Source: Piscirickettsiaceae bacterium (GTDB lineage Bacteria > Pseudomonadota > Gammaproteobacteria > Thiomicrospirales > Thiomicrospiraceae). Taken from it: a stretch of DNA of 11,355 bases. How positions within the stretch are numbered: position 1 is the first letter of the stretch; every line of letters starts with the position of its first letter. Both the position numbers and the translations under genes were made by a program. The stretch spans positions 1 to 11,355 of the forward strand of contig JALUXI010000179.1 in NCBI GenBank assembly GCA_027019045.1. The letters are read 5' to 3'. The notes beneath the pieces were generated by a model. That model saw only the letters and a program-made list of their open reading frames with translations, had not been told where the DNA came from and did no database searches. Below are positions 1 to 7,334 of the stretch, piece by piece.

Positions 1-2
1 CA

Positions 3-263
3 GAGTTTTTAGTGGTAGTGGGGATTTGTACTCATTTAGGTTGTGCCCCCATGTACCGTCCTAATCCAGGTACGCCAGAGGTCGGGAGCAGTTGGTTGGG
101 TGGATTCTTTTGTCCTTGTCATGGTTCAAAGTTTGATTTGGCAGGGCGTGTTTTTCAAGGGGTGCCCGCACCCGTTAATTTGGTCATTCCGTCACATCGA
201 TATCTATCTGAAACGGTCATTCGCATTGGTGAAGACCCACTGAAAGAGGGGCAGAAAGCATGA
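3..263 (+). CDS. petA: Ubiquinol-cytochrome c reductase iron-sulfur (Rieske) subunit, C-terminal part (5' end outside window)
   Basis: The reading frame is open from the window edge, so only the last 86 residues are present and the true start lies upstream. It carries both Rieske cluster-binding boxes: box I CTHLGC (fragment residues 9-14) and box II CPCHGS about 23 residues later. Each box supplies one Cys and one His ligand to the 2Fe-2S cluster, and the remaining Cys pair forms the stabilising disulfide. This is the periplasmic head domain, which carries electrons from ubiquinol at the Qo site of cytochrome b to cytochrome c1. The N-terminal membrane anchor and Tat-type signal expected for the family are missing because of the window edge. 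The stop overlaps the petB start as ATGA, indicating translational coupling in a petABC operon. Identification is firm from the motifs and the neighbours. Confidence 0.97.
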   Translation, partial: EFLVVVGICTHLGCAPMYRPNPGTPEVGSSWLGGFFCPCHGSKFDLAGRVFQGVPAPVNLVIPSHRYLSETVIRIGEDPLKEGQKA

Positions 264-1498
264 GTGAAGTGAATCAAAATGCCCCAAAAAAGGGGACTAT
301 TCTTCGTTGGTTGGATGATCGTTATCCGCTGATCAGCACTTGGAATGAGCACATTGCAGAATATTATGCACCGAAGAACTTAAATTTTTGGTATTTCTTC
401 GGGGCATTGGCACTGCTGGTATTGGTGAACCAGTTTGTCACAGGTATTTGGTTAACCATGAGTTATAAGCCAAGTGCAGCGGAAGCGTTTAACTCCATTG
501 AGTACATCATGCGAGATGTGGATTGGGGTTGGCTATTGCGCTATATGCACTCCACGGGTGCCTCCGCCTTCTTTATTGTCGTCTATTTGCATATGTTCCG
601 TGGACTGCTCTATGGTTCCTATAAGGAGCCGAGAGAGTTGGTTTGGTTGATTGGGATGATGATTTTCTTGGTGCTGATGGCGGAAGCCTTTATGGGATAT
701 CTGCTGCCTTGGGGGCAGATGTCTTATTGGGGAGCACAGGTGATTATCTCGCTCTTTAGTGCGATTCCCGTGGTTGGACCTGATTTAGCGCTCTGGATTC
801 GTGGGGATTATGTCATCTCCGATGTCACCTTAAACCGTTTCTTTGCCATGCATGTGATTGCATTGCCATTGGTTTTATTGATTTTGGTTTTTATGCATAT
901 TGTTGCTCTGCATAAGGTGGGTTCAAATAATCCAGATGGGATTGATATTAAAAAGAATAAGAATGCTCAAGGGTTGCCCGTGGATGGAGTGCCTTTCCAC
1001 CCTTATTACACCGTTAAGGATTCAATGGGGGCGGTTGCCTTTATGTTCTTCTTTGCTGCAGTGATTTTCTACTTACCAGAAGGGGGGGGATTCTTCCTTG
1101 AGTCACCTAACTTTGAACCCGCAAATCCATTGAAAACCCCAGAGCATATTGCACCTGTTTGGTACTTTACCCCTTTCTATGCGATTTTGCGTGCTGTACC
1201 CGATAAGTTATTTGGGGTGATGGCAATGGGGGGTGCTATTGCTGTGCTATTTGCGTTGCCATGGCTGGATCGTTGTAAGGTGCGTTCGATTCGTTATCGT
1301 GGTCTGTCTTATAAATTGCTGTTGGCGATGTTGACCGTGAGCTTTGTTGCACTAGGTTATTTGGGAACACAACCAGCGACACCAGAATTGACGAAATTAG
1401 CAAGAATTTTTACTGTGATGTATTTTGCTTTCTTCTTTGTGTTGCCCTTTACTTCGGCACATGAAAAGACAAAGCCATTACCAAAGAGGGTGCATTAA
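260..1498 (+). CDS. petB: Cytochrome b subunit of the cytochrome bc1 complex
   Basis: This 412-residue integral membrane protein houses hemes bL and bH and the Qo and Qi quinone sites. Candidate heme ligands are H97 and H111 in helix B and H198 and H213 in helix D. The spacing is 14 in helix B and, by my count, 15 in helix D. The Qo-site motif reads P299-V300-W301-Y302, within TPEHIAPVWYFTPFYAILR, rather than mitochondrial PEWY. Several hydrophobic helices are visible (about 43-66, 100-117, 126-150, 194-215, 255-272, 318-335, 352-369, 382-400), matching a full-length eight-helix cytochrome b rather than a split b6/subunit IV. The start overlaps the petA stop by four bases (ATGA), and the stop abuts the petC ATG. 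GAAAGAGGGG upstream (242-251) is a usable ribosome binding site. Confidence 0.98.
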   Translation: MSEVNQNAPKKGTILRWLDDRYPLISTWNEHIAEYYAPKNLNFWYFFGALALLVLVNQFVTGIWLTMSYKPSAAEAFNSIEYIMRDVDWGWLLRYMHSTGASAFFIVVYLHMFRGLLYGSYKEPRELVWLIGMMIFLVLMAEAFMGYLLPWGQMSYWGAQVIISLFSAIPVVGPDLALWIRGDYVISDVTLNRFFAMHVIALPLVLLILVFMHIVALHKVGSNNPDGIDIKKNKNAQGLPVDGVPFHPYYTVKDSMGAVAFMFFFAAVIFYLPEGGGFFLESPNFEPANPLKTPEHIAPVWYFTPFYAILRAVPDKLFGVMAMGGAIAVLFALPWLDRCKVRSIRYRGLSYKLLLAMLTVSFVALGYLGTQPATPELTKLARIFTVMYFAFFFVLPFTSAHEKTKPLPKRVH

Positions 1499-2152
1499 AT
1501 GAAAAAAGTGACATTATTTATCAGTTTTCTCTTAATGACACTCTTTGGGAGTGCCTATGCGAGTGGAAGCCACCTTCATTTAGAGCATGCTCATAATGAT
1601 TTGCGTGATAAAGCTTCCTTGCAACGAGGTGCGGTGCTTTTTTCCGAATACTGCCTCTCTTGCCACAGTGTGAAATATATGCGTTTTAATCGTATTGCAC
1701 GGGATATTGGCTGGTCTGATGAAGAGATCATCAAAAAAATGGCTTTTGGTCAATATAAGATTGTGGACAATGTGATTCAACGCATCCCAGCTGATGTGGA
1801 GCATGAAGTCTTCGGCACGGTTGCCCCAGACCTTTCTTTGATGTCCCGTCAAAAAGGGACGGATTACATCTATACTTTCTTACTCTCTTTCCATGAAAAA
1901 AATGGCAAATGGGATAATGTTCTCCTTCATGGCACTGCCATGCCGAATGTCTTGGAAGGATTGGAGCGTCACGAAGACAAAGAAAAAGTCGAGCAGGTTG
2001 CACGAGATATTGCCAACTTCCTTGAGTATGTTGGCGAGCCAGTCAAAACGGTTCGCTGGGATTTGGGCTGGAAAGTCCTGCTCTATCTTGCTTTCTTCTT
2101 TATCTTGACCTATCTCTTGAAAAAAGAGTATTGGCGAGATGTTAAAAAATAA
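1499..2152 (+). CDS. petC: Cytochrome c1 subunit of the cytochrome bc1 complex
   Basis: This 217-residue protein is a membrane-anchored c-type cytochrome that accepts electrons from the Rieske protein and passes them to soluble cytochrome c or a terminal oxidase. Residues 1-21 form a Sec signal peptide (KK, hydrophobic core, AYA cleavage site). C52-L-S-C55-H56 is the covalent heme c site. M148, in the context HGTAMPNV, is the likely sixth ligand. A single C-terminal membrane helix (about 191-207) precedes a lysine-rich cytoplasmic tail. It is on the short side for the family, consistent with the compact gammaproteobacterial form. The ATG follows the petB stop directly with no spacer, so expression must rely on coupling. 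It is the last gene of the operon; a terminator follows within about 25 bases. Confidence 0.98.
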   Translation: MKKVTLFISFLLMTLFGSAYASGSHLHLEHAHNDLRDKASLQRGAVLFSEYCLSCHSVKYMRFNRIARDIGWSDEEIIKKMAFGQYKIVDNVIQRIPADVEHEVFGTVAPDLSLMSRQKGTDYIYTFLLSFHEKNGKWDNVLLHGTAMPNVLEGLERHEDKEKVEQVARDIANFLEYVGEPVKTVRWDLGWKVLLYLAFFFILTYLLKKEYWRDVKK

Positions 2153-2175
2153 GCAAATCTAAAGTAGTTGTGGAT

Positions 2176-2212
2176 AAACCCGTATTGGTGTGAATCGATA
2201 CGGGTTTTTTAT
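2176..2212 (+). terminator. Intrinsic terminator of petABC
   Basis: The perfect 10-bp inverted repeat AAACCCGTAT (2176-2185) / ATACGGGTTT (2198-2207) has a 12-nt loop, and the T run extends to 2210. It lies 24 bases after the petC stop and ends just before radA, so radA is probably transcribed separately or by read-through. Confidence 0.88.
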
Positions 2213-2225
2213 TGGATAAATGAAT

Positions 2226-3596
2226 ATGGCAAAAGCGAAAACAGCATTTGTCTGTACTGAGTGTGGTGCAGACTATGGTCAGTGGCAAGGGCAGTGTACC
2301 AGTTGTGGGCAGTGGAACACGGTGAAAGAGGTGCGGCTTGGCAGTGCTAGCCAAGCGACAAAACGCAAAGCCTCTGCCAAGGGTTATACAGGCCTGACGG
2401 AAAATAAAGTGCGAGGCATTCAAGAGGTTGATTTGGCTGAACAGCCTCGCATCTCTTCAGGGATTTCAGAGCTTGATCGTGTATTGGGGGGCGGAATTGT
2501 CCCAGGTTCCGTGGTACTGATTGGCGGGGATCCAGGTGTGGGTAAATCCTCTCTGCTATTGCAGGTCATGTGTGGGCTGAGTCAGCAATTGTCAGCCCTT
2601 TATGTCACTGGTGAGGAGTCCTTGCAGCAAGTTGCGATGCGAGCAAAAAGAATGCATCTTCCTGAAGATAAATTGCGTCTCTTAACCGAAACCGATGTAG
2701 AGGCGATTGTTGCCTCTGCCGAGCAGGAGTCGCCTAAAGTGATGGTGGTGGACTCGATTCAGACCATGCAGCATGGTGAAGTGAGTGGGGCGGCTGGCGG
2801 GGTGTCTCAGGTGCGAGAAACCGCTGCCTTCTTAACCCGTTTTGCCAAGCAGACTCAAACCACTATTTTTCTAGTCGGTCATGTGACCAAATCGGGCGAA
2901 GTGGCAGGGCCTCGAGTGCTGGAACATATTGTCGATACGGTGCTGTTCTTAGAGGGGCAGTCGGATAGCCGTTTCCGCACTTTAAGAGCGATTAAAAACC
3001 GCTTTGGTGCGGTGAATGAACTGGGCGTTTTTGCCATGACCGATAAAGGGATGAAGCAGGTCAAAAACCCCTCTGCGATTTTTCTCTCTCGTGGCGATGA
3101 ACCTGCGCCAGGTTCTGTAGTGATGGTCATCTGGGAGGGTTCACGACCGCTGTTGGTAGAGATTCAAGCCTTGGTGGATGAATCGCCTTATGGCTCTCCA
3201 AGACGGGTGACTGTCGGGGTCGATCAGAACCGAATCGCCATGCTGTTGGCTGTTTTGCATCGTCATGCAGGGATTCAGGCGGGCGATCAAGATGTTTATT
3301 TGAATGTCGTCGGTGGGGTGAAGGTAACGGAAACCAGTGCCGATTTGGCGGTTTTGGTCGCCATTCTCTCTAGTCTTCGCAATCAAGCGTTACCGCAAGA
3401 CCTGATTGTCTTTGGTGAAGTCGGGTTGGCTGGCGAGATCCGCCCCGTCCCTAGCGGGCAGGAACGGCTATTTGAAGCGGCGAAGCACGGCTTTAAAAGA
3501 GCGATTGTCCCACAAGCCAATGTCCCCAAAGGCGGCGTGTCAGGCATGGAGATCATCGGCGTGAATAGTTTGCAGCAGGCGATAGAACAGCTATAG
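2226..3596 (+). CDS. radA: DNA repair protein RadA (RecA-like branch-migration ATPase)
   Basis: RadA processes recombination intermediates, driving branch migration alongside RecA. The domain order is classic. An N-terminal zinc finger has Cys at residues 10, 13, 24 and 27. An ATPase core follows, with Walker A GGDPGVGKSS (K107), a Walker B-like strand MVVDSI, and the RadA-specific KNRFG motif at 257-261. A C-terminal Lon-protease-like domain starts near residue 300 and is used as a scaffold, not as a peptidase. I chose the ATG at 2226 (456 residues): it gives the family N-terminus MAKAKTAFVCTECG and sits 9 bases from the GGA at 2214-2216. An in-frame ATG at 2220 would add only Met-Asn and is too close to that site. 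It stands alone between two terminated or spaced units, with no obvious promoter outside the petC terminator. The frame is intact and full length. Confidence 0.97.
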   Translation: MAKAKTAFVCTECGADYGQWQGQCTSCGQWNTVKEVRLGSASQATKRKASAKGYTGLTENKVRGIQEVDLAEQPRISSGISELDRVLGGGIVPGSVVLIGGDPGVGKSSLLLQVMCGLSQQLSALYVTGEESLQQVAMRAKRMHLPEDKLRLLTETDVEAIVASAEQESPKVMVVDSIQTMQHGEVSGAAGGVSQVRETAAFLTRFAKQTQTTIFLVGHVTKSGEVAGPRVLEHIVDTVLFLEGQSDSRFRTLRAIKNRFGAVNELGVFAMTDKGMKQVKNPSAIFLSRGDEPAPGSVVMVIWEGSRPLLVEIQALVDESPYGSPRRVTVGVDQNRIAMLLAVLHRHAGIQAGDQDVYLNVVGGVKVTETSADLAVLVAILSSLRNQALPQDLIVFGEVGLAGEIRPVPSGQERLFEAAKHGFKRAIVPQANVPKGGVSGMEIIGVNSLQQAIEQL

Positions 3597-3633
3597 AGCA
3601 ACTTTAATTTATGGTGGGGATAAAGAGCTTTAA

Positions 3634-3662
3634 TTATCCTAATCATGCAAACTCGTTACAAT
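3634..3662 (+). promoter_or_regulatory. Candidate sigma-70 promoter for the fadL-lipase unit
   Basis: TACAAT (3657-3662) matches the -10 consensus at five of six positions, with a weak -35-like TTATCC (3634-3639) 17 bases upstream. It lies in the 98-base gap between radA and fadL and would give a leader of roughly 25 bases before the fadL ATG. The weak -35 suggests an activator or a low basal level. No operator-like palindrome resembling a FadR site was seen here. Position and -10 match are the only support. Confidence 0.4.
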
Positions 3663-3694
3663 GACAAGACTTTATTTTTCAGAAGAGTATACGC

Positions 3695-4975
3695 ATGATG
3701 AAATTTTCAAAAAATATCCTCGCACTGAGTCTGATGGCCGCTTCCAGTGCTTCATTTGCTTCAGGTTTTGCTTTGATTGAACAATCCGCTAGTGGACAAG
3801 GTCTCTCCTATGCAGGGGCAGCGGTGAATACTGAAGATGCCAGTGTGATGTGGTTTAATCCAGCGGGGATGACGGAGATTACTGGTCATCAAGCCATTGT
3901 TGGGGCGCATGTGATTTTACCTAATGCCCCTTTTCATAACCAAGGCTCTTATATTAAGGGGTTTGGTCCCCTGTATGGACAAGATGAAAATGGCGCCAGA
4001 ACAGGTGTTGTCCCTAATCTCTATTGGAAAGGAGGGAATGATAAGGTTCAATATGGCTTAGCAGTCAATGTTCCCTTTGGTTCAACGGTAGATTATGATC
4101 AAAACTGGGTTGGGCGATATCATGCGGTTTATACACAGACCAAAACGGTGAATATAAATCCTAGCGTATCAACCAAAATTAACAGCCATCTCTCCATCGG
4201 AGCTGGAGTAAGCGCACAATATGTCTCGGTAAGGATGACACAAAAAATTGATTTTGGTTTGGGCGGCACCCCTCAATCAAAAGATGGTTATGTAGATTTG
4301 AAAGCTAGCGGTTGGGGGTATGGTTATAATTTTGGTTTGATTTACACCTTTGATTATGGCGGTAAGCTAGGTCTCTCTTATCGCTCAAAAGTGAGTCAAA
4401 CACCTGACGGCACAGCAGATTTCACCTTGCCGAGTAGCTATACCGATACCGCAGGGGCTTATCAAGATACGGGCATTAAGTCCTCTATTGATTTGCCTGC
4501 CAGTGCATCATTGAGTTATCTTTATCCGCTGTCTAAAAAAACAGATTTGCTATTAGATGCTTCATGGACAGGTTGGAGTTCGTTTAAAGAGCTAAGAATC
4601 AAATTTAACAATCCAGCCAAGCCCGATACGGTTCAGCCTGAAAACTGGAAAGATGTGGTTCGTCTTAGTGCAGGTGTGAAACATCAGCTTAATGATCGCT
4701 GGATGCTTAGAACAGGGGTAGCGTATGATCCAACGCCGATTAAAAATAAAACCTATCGTACACCCCGTATTGTTGACAGCAATCGTGAGTGGCTCTCTTT
4801 TGGTGCAGGATATCAATATAGCAAGCAGCTTCGTATTGATGTAGGGTATAGCCACCTTTGGGGGGGCAAGCCTGAAATTGAAGCAGAGGATGCAGATACT
4901 AATATGCATGTTTTAAAAGGTTATTTTGATGTCAATATTGATATTTTAAGTGCCCAGTTGGTTTGGAATTATTAA
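3695..4975 (+). CDS. fadL: FadL/OMPP1/TodX-family outer-membrane long-chain fatty acid transporter
   Basis: This 426-residue outer-membrane beta-barrel should move long-chain fatty acids or other hydrophobic compounds into the cell. A Sec signal peptide occupies about residues 1-22 (MMKFSKN, hydrophobic core, SFA cleavage site). The mature N-terminus, starting SGFALIEQSASGQGLSYAG, is the family hatch region and includes the conserved NPAGM at 55-59. The rest alternates aromatic and glycine-rich beta strands (for example GWGYGYNFGLIYTFDYGGKLGLSYRSK), and the protein ends LVWNY, an aromatic terminus typical of barrels assembled by BAM. ATGs at 3695 and 3698 are both in frame; AAGAG at 3683-3687 fits either. 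It is followed after 11 bases by a surface-lipase-like lipoprotein, a context that favours uptake of fatty acids freed from exogenous lipids. Exact substrate range cannot be told from sequence. Confidence 0.93.
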   Translation: MMKFSKNILALSLMAASSASFASGFALIEQSASGQGLSYAGAAVNTEDASVMWFNPAGMTEITGHQAIVGAHVILPNAPFHNQGSYIKGFGPLYGQDENGARTGVVPNLYWKGGNDKVQYGLAVNVPFGSTVDYDQNWVGRYHAVYTQTKTVNINPSVSTKINSHLSIGAGVSAQYVSVRMTQKIDFGLGGTPQSKDGYVDLKASGWGYGYNFGLIYTFDYGGKLGLSYRSKVSQTPDGTADFTLPSSYTDTAGAYQDTGIKSSIDLPASASLSYLYPLSKKTDLLLDASWTGWSSFKELRIKFNNPAKPDTVQPENWKDVVRLSAGVKHQLNDRWMLRTGVAYDPTPIKNKTYRTPRIVDSNREWLSFGAGYQYSKQLRIDVGYSHLWGGKPEIEAEDADTNMHVLKGYFDVNIDILSAQLVWNY

Positions 4976-4979
4976 GGAG
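4974..4979 (+). promoter_or_regulatory. Ribosome binding site that fixes the lipase start
   Basis: AAGGAG overlaps the fadL TAA stop and sits 7 bases before the ATG at 4987. It supports 4987 over the upstream in-frame ATG at 4963, which lies inside fadL and would put eight extra residues ahead of the signal peptide. Confidence 0.85.
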
Positions 4980-4986
4980 TCAAATC

Positions 4987-7068
4987 ATGAAACGAATTTA
5001 TCAAAAAACAGCTTGGGCAGTGCTTTTTTCTTCAGCTCTTTTGGCGGGGTGTGGTGAAGAAGCAAAGTCTCCAGATTTAGCCAGCGTTCAGCCAACTCAG
5101 CAGCAGCTAGCGGAAACCAGAGCCGTTGTAGCTTATGATATTGCTAATGGAGATATTCCATATCCAAATGATATTTTATTTGCGGGGTCAACGGATGGTA
5201 CGCTCAACATTCCCATTCCAGCCGATGCATCCGCCAGTGATCCTCGGTATGCACTCAACGCATTAGATGGTTTTTCGACTTCAGCACCTATTTCGGTTAG
5301 CACCAATAAAACCGCAGACAGTGCCACTTTAGCCAGCGGGGTGAAGGTGTTTGAAGTGACCACCGACCCAACGACTAAAGCAGTCACGGGATTGACGACT
5401 GCACTGACCTATGGAGTGGATTTTGTTGCCTCTTCATCAGCCGATGGGAAAAAGTTAGCCATTTTGCCTTTAAAACCCCTTAAGCCAAGTAGTAGCTATC
5501 TTGTCGTATTAACCAATGTAATTAAAGACAGTGAAGGCAATCCATTTCAGCCCTCTTTAGTGTATAGCTACTTAAAATCATCTTCGGCCTTGATAGGTGC
5601 CAATGGTAAGAGTGTGGTATCAGGACTCAGTGATGCTTCGGCACAAGCCCTTGAGCCATTAAGACAACTGACTCAAGCTCAATTGGCAGTGGCAAATGCT
5701 GCGGGTGTGGATCCCACTTCAGTTGTCGTAAGCTGGTCTTTTTCTACGCAATCCATTGGTTTGGTTTTAGATAAGATTGCCACTCCTGCAAATGTCACAA
5801 ATAGTTCATTGGCAGTGCAGTCTGCGGGCAGTACAACCAGTATTGCAGGGGGTTCAGGTAAGGCGGATATTTATGTGGGGACGATGAGTGTGCCTTATTA
5901 TCTAGCCGTACCTACTTCATCCAATCCAACCGCGCCTTTAACCCAGCACTGGACAGGACAGCAAGGGGGTGAGTTGACTCGTTATGCCGTTGCACAAGGA
6001 GATTCACCGAAAAAGGTAACCGATCAAACCATACCTGTGATTTTAACTTTGCCAAATGCCAATTCAGGTCAAACTCAACCTGCTAATGGCTGGCCTGTGG
6101 TCATTTTCCAACATGGTATTACTCGCAACCGTGCAGATGTATTGGCAATTGCCGATACACTTGCCTCGGCGGGCTATGCTGCGGTGGCCATTGATTTGCC
6201 TTTGCATGGCATTACCCCAACTGATGCAGCCGCAGCTTTCCGTATTCCTGGGGTGAAGGAGCGCACCTTTGATCTCGACTTCGTAACGCAAGATGCCAAT
6301 GGCAGTATTATCGCTTCGCAGCCTGATGGGGTGGTGGACAGTTCTGGTCGGCATTTTATTCAGTTGACCAGTCTCTTGACGACTCGTGATAACTTGCGAC
6401 AAGGGATTTCAGATTTAGTACAGTTGCGAGCTGCTTTGAAAAGCATACAAGGAGCGGCGATAGATGGGGATAAAGTGAGCTTTGTTGGTCATTCTCTAGG
6501 TGCGATGGTCGGTGGGAGTTTCGTAAAACGAGAAACTGACCTAAAAGCGGCCGTATTTGCCATGCCAGGGACGCAAGCAGCCTATATTTTGTCCAATTCG
6601 CCTACCTTTAGTCCAGAAATTAAAGCAGGTCTTCAGCAATCCGCTGGGATTCAGCCTGATTCTGCAGAATTTAATAGTTTTATTTTAGCGGCTCAAACAG
6701 CAGTGGATGCAGGTGACCCCGTTAATCGTGTCGGGAATATTACCGTGCCGTCATTAGTCTTTGAAGTCGCAGGCGATGGCAGTACAGGGACGAGCGACCA
6801 AGTAATCCCAAATAGTGTGGCGACTGCCCCTCTAGCGGGAACTGAGCCTTGGATTAAATTACAAGGTTTAAATCAAGTCACTGCTTCAGGTGCTGTAACA
6901 GGCCAAAAAGGAGTGATTCGCTATACGGCGGGTACACATGGCTCTATTTTGGATCCTAGTGCATCTGCAGCAGTGACCACCTCTATGCAAACGGCAATGG
7001 GGAGCTTTATTGCTACGCAAGGTACGCAAGTGAATGTAGGAGGAGATGCTTCTGTGATTCAACAGTAG
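4987..7068 (+). CDS. VolA/Pla-1-type lipoprotein lipase/phospholipase
   Basis: This 693-residue alpha/beta hydrolase is exported as a lipoprotein. The signal peptide ends in the lipobox L19-A20-G21-C22, giving lipidated C22 followed by GEEAKSP. Residues from about 40 to 300 resemble the N-terminal domain of bacterial virulence-factor lipases, opening with PYPNDILF and containing a repetitive Ser/Thr/Ala-rich stretch. The catalytic domain has an oxyanion-hole strand with H376-G377-I378, the nucleophile elbow G501-H502-S503-L504-G505, a candidate acid D604 in SDQVIP and a candidate base H651 in GTHGS. The family includes V. cholerae VolA, a surface lysophospholipase made with FadL, and Aeromonas Pla-1. 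I infer that it releases fatty acids from exogenous phospholipid or triglyceride for the upstream porin. Surface display, rather than periplasmic location, is inferred by analogy. A terminator follows within 20 bases. Confidence 0.9.
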   Translation: MKRIYQKTAWAVLFSSALLAGCGEEAKSPDLASVQPTQQQLAETRAVVAYDIANGDIPYPNDILFAGSTDGTLNIPIPADASASDPRYALNALDGFSTSAPISVSTNKTADSATLASGVKVFEVTTDPTTKAVTGLTTALTYGVDFVASSSADGKKLAILPLKPLKPSSSYLVVLTNVIKDSEGNPFQPSLVYSYLKSSSALIGANGKSVVSGLSDASAQALEPLRQLTQAQLAVANAAGVDPTSVVVSWSFSTQSIGLVLDKIATPANVTNSSLAVQSAGSTTSIAGGSGKADIYVGTMSVPYYLAVPTSSNPTAPLTQHWTGQQGGELTRYAVAQGDSPKKVTDQTIPVILTLPNANSGQTQPANGWPVVIFQHGITRNRADVLAIADTLASAGYAAVAIDLPLHGITPTDAAAAFRIPGVKERTFDLDFVTQDANGSIIASQPDGVVDSSGRHFIQLTSLLTTRDNLRQGISDLVQLRAALKSIQGAAIDGDKVSFVGHSLGAMVGGSFVKRETDLKAAVFAMPGTQAAYILSNSPTFSPEIKAGLQQSAGIQPDSAEFNSFILAAQTAVDAGDPVNRVGNITVPSLVFEVAGDGSTGTSDQVIPNSVATAPLAGTEPWIKLQGLNQVTASGAVTGQKGVIRYTAGTHGSILDPSASAAVTTSMQTAMGSFIATQGTQVNVGGDASVIQQ

Positions 7069-7086
7069 GCAGGTCGTGTAGATTAT

Positions 7087-7125
7087 TTTAGGCAAAGCAA
7101 AAAAAGCAGCTTTGCTTAAATTTTT
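7087..7125 (+). terminator. Intrinsic terminator of the fadL-lipase unit
   Basis: The 12-bp stem TTTAGGCAAAGC (7087-7098) / GCTTTGCTTAAA (7109-7120) has one G-T pair and a 10-nt A-rich loop, followed directly by TTTTT (7121-7125). It begins 18 bases after the lipase stop and explains termination without needing the large palindrome downstream. Confidence 0.8.
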
Positions 7126-7128
7126 CCT

Positions 7129-7288
7129 GAGAGCTTTGCACGAGTGGGACGCGAGAGAAAAAAGAGATAAAATTTCTAGAATCGAGGCGGAAAACGCAGG
7201 GAATAGCTAGCTATTGCCAAGTTTTTCAACGAAGAGTCGAGGAATTTTAGCCTTTTTTATCCGTGTAGCCATCTCGTGCAAAGCTCTC
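7129..7288. repeat. 160-bp palindromic intergenic element with 16-bp terminal inverted repeats (MITE-like or structured repeat)
   Basis: The ends are perfect inverted repeats: GAGAGCTTTGCACGAG (7129-7144) and CTCGTGCAAAGCTCTC (7273-7288). The exact midpoint, between 7208 and 7209, is also the centre of a perfect 14-bp palindrome AATAGCTAGCTATT (7202-7215). Between these, the two arms are partly complementary without gaps: by hand I count 31 of 57 position pairs as Watson-Crick, with runs at TAAAATT and AAAAA. The whole element could therefore fold into one long interrupted hairpin on either strand. It holds no credible ORF and no transposase. I see no clear target-site duplication and no second copy in the window. 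It lies between two terminators in the gap between convergent genes, a typical site for a dispersed non-autonomous repeat. The structure is directly visible; the mobile or repeat-family identity is inference. Confidence 0.7.
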
Positions 7289-7293
7289 TTTAT

Positions 7294-7324
7294 AAAATCC
7301 CCAGTCCCGATGCTGGGGATTTTT
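7294..7324. terminator. Bidirectional intrinsic terminator between convergent genes
   Basis: The perfect 11-bp stem AAAATCCCCAG (7294-7304) / CTGGGGATTTT (7313-7323) has an 8-nt loop. T-rich sequence follows on the plus strand (to 7329), and TTTTATAA follows on the minus strand, so it can stop transcription from both sides. It most likely serves the minus-strand phosphatase gene, whose stop is 43 bases away, and backs up the lipase-unit terminator. Confidence 0.85.
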
Positions 7325-7334
7325 GTTTTGGGTG

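Noticed and set aside
4963..4986. Upstream ATG at 4963 as the lipase start
   Set aside because: It lies inside fadL, lacks a ribosome binding site at the right distance, and adds eight residues before the signal peptide. The ATG at 4987 has a strong AAGGAG and gives a normal lipoprotein signal.
5100..5900. Ser/Thr/Ala-rich stretch in the lipase as a sign of foreign or repeat-expanded DNA
   Set aside because: The codon use looks like that of neighbouring genes, and there are no tandem DNA repeats. Such composition is usual for the N-terminal domain of this lipase family.
7129..7288. Short minus-strand reading frame inside the palindromic element, beginning MATRIKKAKIPRLF
   Set aside because: It is only about 21 codons long, has no ribosome binding site, and lies within a palindrome whose base pairing explains the sequence. 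No evidence of coding selection is visible.
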